A stretch of 64,000 nt of DNA from an uncultured Tenacibaculum sp. GTDB taxonomy: Bacteria; Bacteroidota; Bacteroidia; Flavobacteriales; Flavobacteriaceae. Shown here in pieces: positions 59,547 through 64,000 of the stretch; the first letter of the stretch is position 1, and every line of letters begins with the position of its first letter. The notes beneath the pieces are model-generated. The model made no database searches and was not told where the DNA came from. It saw only the letters and a program-made list of their open reading frames with translations. Location of the stretch: contig NZ_CANMAX010000004.1 of the NCBI RefSeq assembly GCF_947495995.1, positions 306,710-370,709 of the forward strand. The letters are read 5' to 3'. Position numbers and translations under genes: made by a program.

Positions 59547-62500
59547 ATGGCGAGCAAAATAACTTCAATTTTTTTAAGAACTTTACTAGTAGTTACATGT
59601 TTGGTTTTTTTTTCTTTTTCTACGATAATTGAAAACGATATACCATTAAAACCAAATAAATTATATAATGAATTTTCAGATATAAGAAGCAATAATTCTT
59701 TTGTTAAATCGAAGAAAAAAATAAGTAATTACTTTAACTTTTTAGATAACTCAAGTAGTTTTTTACCGATAAGCACTTGTCTAGAAAATACAATTGTATT
59801 AACAAATACAGAAGCTGTATTTTCATTTGATAATACAACAGATGATGAAGATGGAACAAATAATCCTGATATAACCTCATCAATCACTTTTGATACAGAT
59901 AATATTGCAGGCGGAAGTTCTTTAGTTTTCGATGGAGCTACAGAAATGGGCTTTCAGTCTAGCGCTGCCGCAGATACTTTTGGTAGAGCATTTAGAAATG
60001 TATCTGTTGGTTTTTGGATAAAACCAGATGCAGCTATACCAACAACAAATGAAGTTTTATATGAAGAAGGTGGAGGAAATCAAGGTTTTATAATTTATAG
60101 AGAAGTTACAACTGGAAACATTGTTACAAGAATAAGAAATGGAGTAAGATCAGTTATAATTGCTGATTTTGCATACTCAACGGATAATGATTGGCATCAT
60201 ATAGCTTTTACATTTAACAATGGTAGAGGTGTTACTTATTTAGATGGAGAAATAAGAGGTGATGTTACTGTTTCAACTACTCAAATGCCTGCTCATTTAA
60301 ATGCTAGCGGCTTTGGTAATGTATATGGAAGCTCACATATAGCAGTAGATTTTTCAACTAATTTTGGAGGCTATCAAGGTAAAATGGATGAAGCTTTTTA
60401 TAGTTATAATACCATTAGAGGAGGACAAATTTTACAATACATACAATGTTTAAAAGGAAGTGCTATTGGTGATTCAAATCCAATTTTATGTCCAGACGTA
60501 GCTTTTCAAATAAATAGTGGTGAATATTACAGTATCGATTTAGCATCTGGTGAAACCATACAACAAACAGTTACAAACACAGTATTTACGAATACTTTTG
60601 CAGCGGGTTTCAACGAGAACGATGGTTTGATATATTCCCTGACTACTGACCAAATAACAATCACCGAGATAGAAGAAACAGCGCCTAAAACTTATGAATT
60701 TACCAATCACAAAGCGGGGCCAGTAGTTGGTCTCCCTCCTCGTGTTAATTATGTAGCAGGTGATGTGTATGATAATAAACTATATGTTAAAACCACTTCG
60801 CTCCGCGCTATATATGAAATTGATATAGATAATACCTCTCCAACCTACTTAACACTTACTAATACAATTCTTTTAAGTAATAATATAGCTATTGGAGATT
60901 TTGTGGTTTCTAATGGAACATTGTATACTGTAGCGGAAGATGGGAATGCGTATACGATTGATTTAACCACAGGTAATGTAACTAGCCTTAGAAGAGTATC
61001 TGGTGTGGCGCCTCCATTGGCAGGAATGTTTATGGATGGAGAAGGGTTCGTGTATGCAGTTAACAACACTACTGGTATAATTTATAGATTAGATGTAAGT
61101 GGGGCTTTCCCAAAAGTTGTAGAATTTTCCAATACAATCACCATGGGACCTAATGATGGTATTTTTTGTAAAAGCAATATCTTCAATTTTGATTTTGGAG
61201 ATGCTCCTGATTCCTATGGAATAACATTAGTAAATTCAGGAAGCGGTGGACCAAGACATTTAATTACAAATTATGATGCAATAAATTATACGTCTGACTT
61301 AAATTTAGGAGCTACGATAGATAGAGAAACTGATGGTTTTGTTAGTTTGGCTAGTGGAGATAATAATGATGAAATTGTTGATGAAGATGCTTTAACTACC
61401 ATTCAGGATATTGATAGCAATGCAACTTCACATACCATAACAATCCCTTATGTAAATAACACAGGAAGTGATGCTACTATTTATGCTTGGATTGATTTTG
61501 ATAGAAATGGAACTTTTGATGATAATGAAGAGTTTACAAGCACCACTGCAAGTTCTGGTGCTACTTCAGCAGTTTTAAATTGGACTTTTCCTAGTGATAT
61601 TACTTTAGGAAATACATACATGCGATTTCGTATTACATCAGATGCATTGACAGACACAACTTCTGGAAATACAGATGATAGAGCTTTAGGTTTTGCTAGC
61701 AATGGTGAAGTTGAAGATTATGCTGTTAGAATAGATGGAGGAGGAAATATAAGCACTTGTTTAATAGATTACATAAGAGTTGATAACACTGAGGCTGTTT
61801 ACTCATTTGATAATACCACAGATGATGAAGATGGAACAAATAACCCTGATGTCACTTCATCAATTACTTTCGATACAGATAATATTACAGGAGGAAGTTC
61901 TTTAGTTTTTGATGGAACTACTGAAATGGGCTTTCAACATAGTACAACTACAGAAACTTTTGGAAGAGCCTTTAGAAACGTATCTGTTTGTTTTTGGATA
62001 AAACCAGATTCAAATACACCTACAACAAATCAAATGTTGTATGAAGAAGGAGGTAATGGTGCTGGATTAGCAATTTTTAGAGCAATAACTACTGGAAATA
62101 TTACAGTAAGAATACGTAACGGAGCAACATCAGCTTTAGTTGCTGATTTTGAATATCCTACAGATGATGAGTGGCATCATATTGCTTTTACATTTAATAA
62201 CGGTAGGTGTTTATCATATTTAGATGGCGAATTAGAAGGCGAGGTAACTGTATCTTCAACTCAAATCCCTGCGCATTTAGACGATAGTGGATTTGGAGGG
62301 GTATATGGAGGTTTACATGCAGCTATGGATGTAACAACTCCTTTTGGTGGTTATGAAGGTAAAATGGATGAAGCTTTTTATGGTTATAATACATTTTCTG
62401 GAGGACAAATTTTACAATATGTACAATGTACAACGGGCACTGTTATTGGTGATTCAAATCCAACATTATGTGCTACAGCTCTTTTTCAAGTAGCTGCTGG

Positions 62501-64000
62501 TGAATTCTATGAAATTGACTTATTCACAGGAGCTTCTGTTCAGCAAACAGTCACAAATGAAGTATACTCAACTTCTAATGCATACGGATACAATGAAAAC
62601 GATGGTCTTAGTTATTCTGTAGTAGGTCAAGATAAAGTTATCATTTCCGAAATGGTAGAAACTGTCACTGGTTTTGAATTTACCAATCATTTAGTTGGAC
62701 CAATAATAGGTATTCCTATAGCAGGAAAACTATATGTTGCAGGAGATGTTTCCGACAATAAACTATATGTAAAGTCAGTTGTAGATTCAGAAATTCATGA
62801 AGTAGATATAGACCCAACTTCACCTACCTATTTAACGGTTATCAATACCATTACAATTAGTCCTACTCTTAGTGTTCAAACTGCTGATATAGTTGTAAAT
62901 GATGATACCGTATTTTTAGTTGGAATTAATCAAGTTGCGTATTCTGTAGATTTAACTACGGGGGCACTCACTACTTTAGGTGCTGTTCCTTACCCTGTTG
63001 GTACTGGTTCGGTGTCTGATATATTTGGTGCTATGTTTATGGATGCAGATGAGTTCATTTATGGTATTCAAAATAATACAGGAGTCGTTTATAGAATGGA
63101 TTTAAATGTTTCTCCACCAACTATTGTAGAATTTTCAACAAGTGTCCCGACGGCTACTAACGACGGATTAGCCTGTAAAAATGCTCGTGTTAATTTAGAT
63201 TATGGAGACGCACCAGAATCATACGGAACAGTATTAGTTGCCAGTGGGGTTGGAGGACCAAGACATTTAATAAACAACTACGATGAAGTAAATAATACCT
63301 CAAGTTTATCATTAGGAAGTACTGTAGATTCTGAGACAGATGGATTTGATAGTTTGGCTATTGGTGATAACAATGATGGAATAAATGATGAAGATGCTTT
63401 AGTTTTAGTTCCAGATATTGATCTAAACTCAAGTAGTTATACTTTAAACATTCCCTACGTAAATACAACAGGATCTGATGCTACTATTTATGCTTGGATA
63501 GATTTTGATGGAAATGGAATATTTGATGATAATGAAGAATTCATTAGTACTACAACTTCATCAGGAAGCAGCACAGCTTCTTTAACCTGGTCATATCCTG
63601 GAGATATTACAATTGGAACAACGTATATGCGATTGCGTATTACATCAGATACATTAACAGATGCTGCTTCTGGTGGAAGCGATGATAGAGCTTTAGGAGT
63701 AGCAACTGATGGTGAAGTGGAAGATTATCAAATCGAAATTATCGATTGTGGAAGTGTATTAGCTCCAACTGCAACACATGTAGATCCAACCTGTTTAGTA
63801 GCAACAGGAAGTATCAATGTTACCAGTCCAGTAGCAACTTCAACATATACCTTAACAGGAATAACACCTGTAGTAGCTGCACAAACTGGAACTAGCTTTA
63901 CAACATTAGCACCAGGAACTTACGAATTAACAGAAACAAATGCAGATGGTTGTATTTCTGGGGCGACTACAATTGTTATTGATCCTGCATTAACAACACC
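59547..64000 (+). CDS. Giant LamG/GEVED-repeat surface adhesin, 5-prime part (runs off the window)
   Basis: An open frame of 1484 codons starts at ATG 59547 and continues past the window end. An N-terminal signal-like hydrophobic stretch (IFLRTLLVVTCLVFFSFS) is followed by two copies of a module of exactly 660 residues: residues 75-734 and 735 onward. Each contains a LamG-like concanavalin fold (SFDNTTDDEDGTNNPD, GFWIKPD or CFWIKPD, DEWHHIAFTFNNGR-type), a propeller-like middle region (AGDVYDNKLYVK, YEIDIDNTSPTYL) and a GEVED domain (GDAPDSYG, GPRH, YAWIDFDRNGTFDDNEEF, SNGEVEDYAV). After residue about 1400 it changes to SprB-like repeats (TSTYTLTGITPV, LAPGTYELTETNADGC). It is likely exported by the type IX system with the PorP/OmpA proteins encoded upstream. 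Confidence 0.9.
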   Translation, partial: MASKITSIFLRTLLVVTCLVFFSFSTIIENDIPLKPNKLYNEFSDIRSNNSFVKSKKKISNYFNFLDNSSSFLPISTCLENTIVLTNTEAVFSFDNTTDDEDGTNNPDITSSITFDTDNIAGGSSLVFDGATEMGFQSSAAADTFGRAFRNVSVGFWIKPDAAIPTTNEVLYEEGGGNQGFIIYREVTTGNIVTRIRNGVRSVIIADFAYSTDNDWHHIAFTFNNGRGVTYLDGEIRGDVTVSTTQMPAHLNASGFGNVYGSSHIAVDFSTNFGGYQGKMDEAFYSYNTIRGGQILQYIQCLKGSAIGDSNPILCPDVAFQINSGEYYSIDLASGETIQQTVTNTVFTNTFAAGFNENDGLIYSLTTDQITITEIEETAPKTYEFTNHKAGPVVGLPPRVNYVAGDVYDNKLYVKTTSLRAIYEIDIDNTSPTYLTLTNTILLSNNIAIGDFVVSNGTLYTVAEDGNAYTIDLTTGNVTSLRRVSGVAPPLAGMFMDGEGFVYAVNNTTGIIYRLDVSGAFPKVVEFSNTITMGPNDGIFCKSNIFNFDFGDAPDSYGITLVNSGSGGPRHLITNYDAINYTSDLNLGATIDRETDGFVSLASGDNNDEIVDEDALTTIQDIDSNATSHTITIPYVNNTGSDATIYAWIDFDRNGTFDDNEEFTSTTASSGATSAVLNWTFPSDITLGNTYMRFRITSDALTDTTSGNTDDRALGFASNGEVEDYAVRIDGGGNISTCLIDYIRVDNTEAVYSFDNTTDDEDGTNNPDVTSSITFDTDNITGGSSLVFDGTTEMGFQHSTTTETFGRAFRNVSVCFWIKPDSNTPTTNQMLYEEGGNGAGLAIFRAITTGNITVRIRNGATSALVADFEYPTDDEWHHIAFTFNNGRCLSYLDGELEGEVTVSSTQIPAHLDDSGFGGVYGGLHAAMDVTTPFGGYEGKMDEAFYGYNTFSGGQILQYVQCTTGTVIGDSNPTLCATALFQVAAGEFYEIDLFTGASVQQTVTNEVYSTSNAYGYNENDGLSYSVVGQDKVIISEMVETVTGFEFTNHLVGPIIGIPIAGKLYVAGDVSDNKLYVKSVVDSEIHEVDIDPTSPTYLTVINTITISPTLSVQTADIVVNDDTVFLVGINQVAYSVDLTTGALTTLGAVPYPVGTGSVSDIFGAMFMDADEFIYGIQNNTGVVYRMDLNVSPPTIVEFSTSVPTATNDGLACKNARVNLDYGDAPESYGTVLVASGVGGPRHLINNYDEVNNTSSLSLGSTVDSETDGFDSLAIGDNNDGINDEDALVLVPDIDLNSSSYTLNIPYVNTTGSDATIYAWIDFDGNGIFDDNEEFISTTTSSGSSTASLTWSYPGDITIGTTYMRLRITSDTLTDAASGGSDDRALGVATDGEVEDYQIEIIDCGSVLAPTATHVDPTCLVATGSINVTSPVATSTYTLTGITPVVAAQTGTSFTTLAPGTYELTETNADGCISGATTIVIDPALTT
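59769..63728 (+). repeat. Tandem 1980-bp coding repeat (two copies)
   Basis: The first copy begins at the codon for Ile in ISTCL at 59769 and the second at 61749, a shift of exactly 1980 bases (660 codons). The copies are similar at the DNA level in their LamG parts (for example the shared GATGATGAAGATGGAACAAA) and more diverged in the middle propeller-like part. This indicates an old duplication with local conservation rather than a recent one. Confidence 0.85.

Noticed and set aside
60845..61702. Minus-strand open frames opposite the adhesin
   Set aside because: They lie wholly inside the long plus-strand frame with clear domain structure, and arise from its codon composition.

Overview
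The window is about 64 kb of AT-rich DNA from a marine member of the Flavobacteriaceae (Bacteroidetes). The evidence is a SusC/SusD pair, lipoprotein-type signal peptides on the glycoside hydrolases, TAnnTTTG-type promoters, PorP/SprF and GEVED/SprB-like surface proteins of the type IX secretion world, and an agar-degrading gene set typical of seaweed-associated flavobacteria. The genus cannot be fixed from the sequence alone. No tRNA, rRNA, CRISPR array, integrase or insertion sequence was seen.

Region 1 (1-14.1 kb) is cobalamin synthesis. A plus-strand operon holds the end of a chelatase vWA subunit, cobyrinate diamide synthase and CobN. A converging minus-strand set holds cobQ, a CobC-type aminotransferase, cbiB, a small P-loop ATPase, then a textbook cobalamin riboswitch (about 9956-10086), then a 2Fe-2S ferredoxin-like protein, a Rossmann-fold protein, SUMT and CbiX. 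Both a CobN-type and a CbiX-type chelatase are present.

Region 2 (14.2-55 kb) is an unusually complete agarose utilization locus. The minus strand carries galE, a PKD-type surface glycan-binding lipoprotein, susD and susC, then galM, a LacI regulator, galT and galK. The plus strand carries a membrane TPR/HTH regulator. It is followed by an operon for 3,6-anhydro-L-galactose (AHG) catabolism: dehydrogenase, SDR, aldehyde dehydrogenase, cycloisomerase, GH117, KDG kinase, KDPG aldolase and MFS porter. Next come GH50, GH2, GH16, a second GH50, a PhoD-like phosphoesterase and a GH16 agarase. Last come a divergent AraC regulator and a cytochrome P450-ferredoxin-reductase-ADH-esterase cassette that matches the known 6-O-methyl-D-galactose demethylation cassette. 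The inferred flow is: agar is cut by GH16/GH50, imported by SusCD and MFS, and split by GH117 and GH2. AHG goes to KDG, then pyruvate and glyceraldehyde-3-phosphate. Galactose, including that freed from its 6-methyl ether by the P450, goes through the Leloir pathway.

A 20-bp box made of two 11-bp-spaced half sites (consensus TTGTCAAGTTTTTGTCAAGT) lies upstream of susC, galK, the AHG operon and the GH16 agarase. In all four cases a TAnnTTT-type -7 element lies 31-33 bp downstream. This looks like a dedicated activator regulon for the locus and is the most novel signal found here.

Region 3 (55-64 kb) has a second membrane HTH regulator, a PorP/SprF-like outer-membrane protein, a TPR-PD40-OmpA protein and the first 4.45 kb of a giant repetitive adhesin that runs off the window. 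The adhesin contains two 660-residue LamG / propeller-like / GEVED modules and begins behind a terminator-like leader hairpin.
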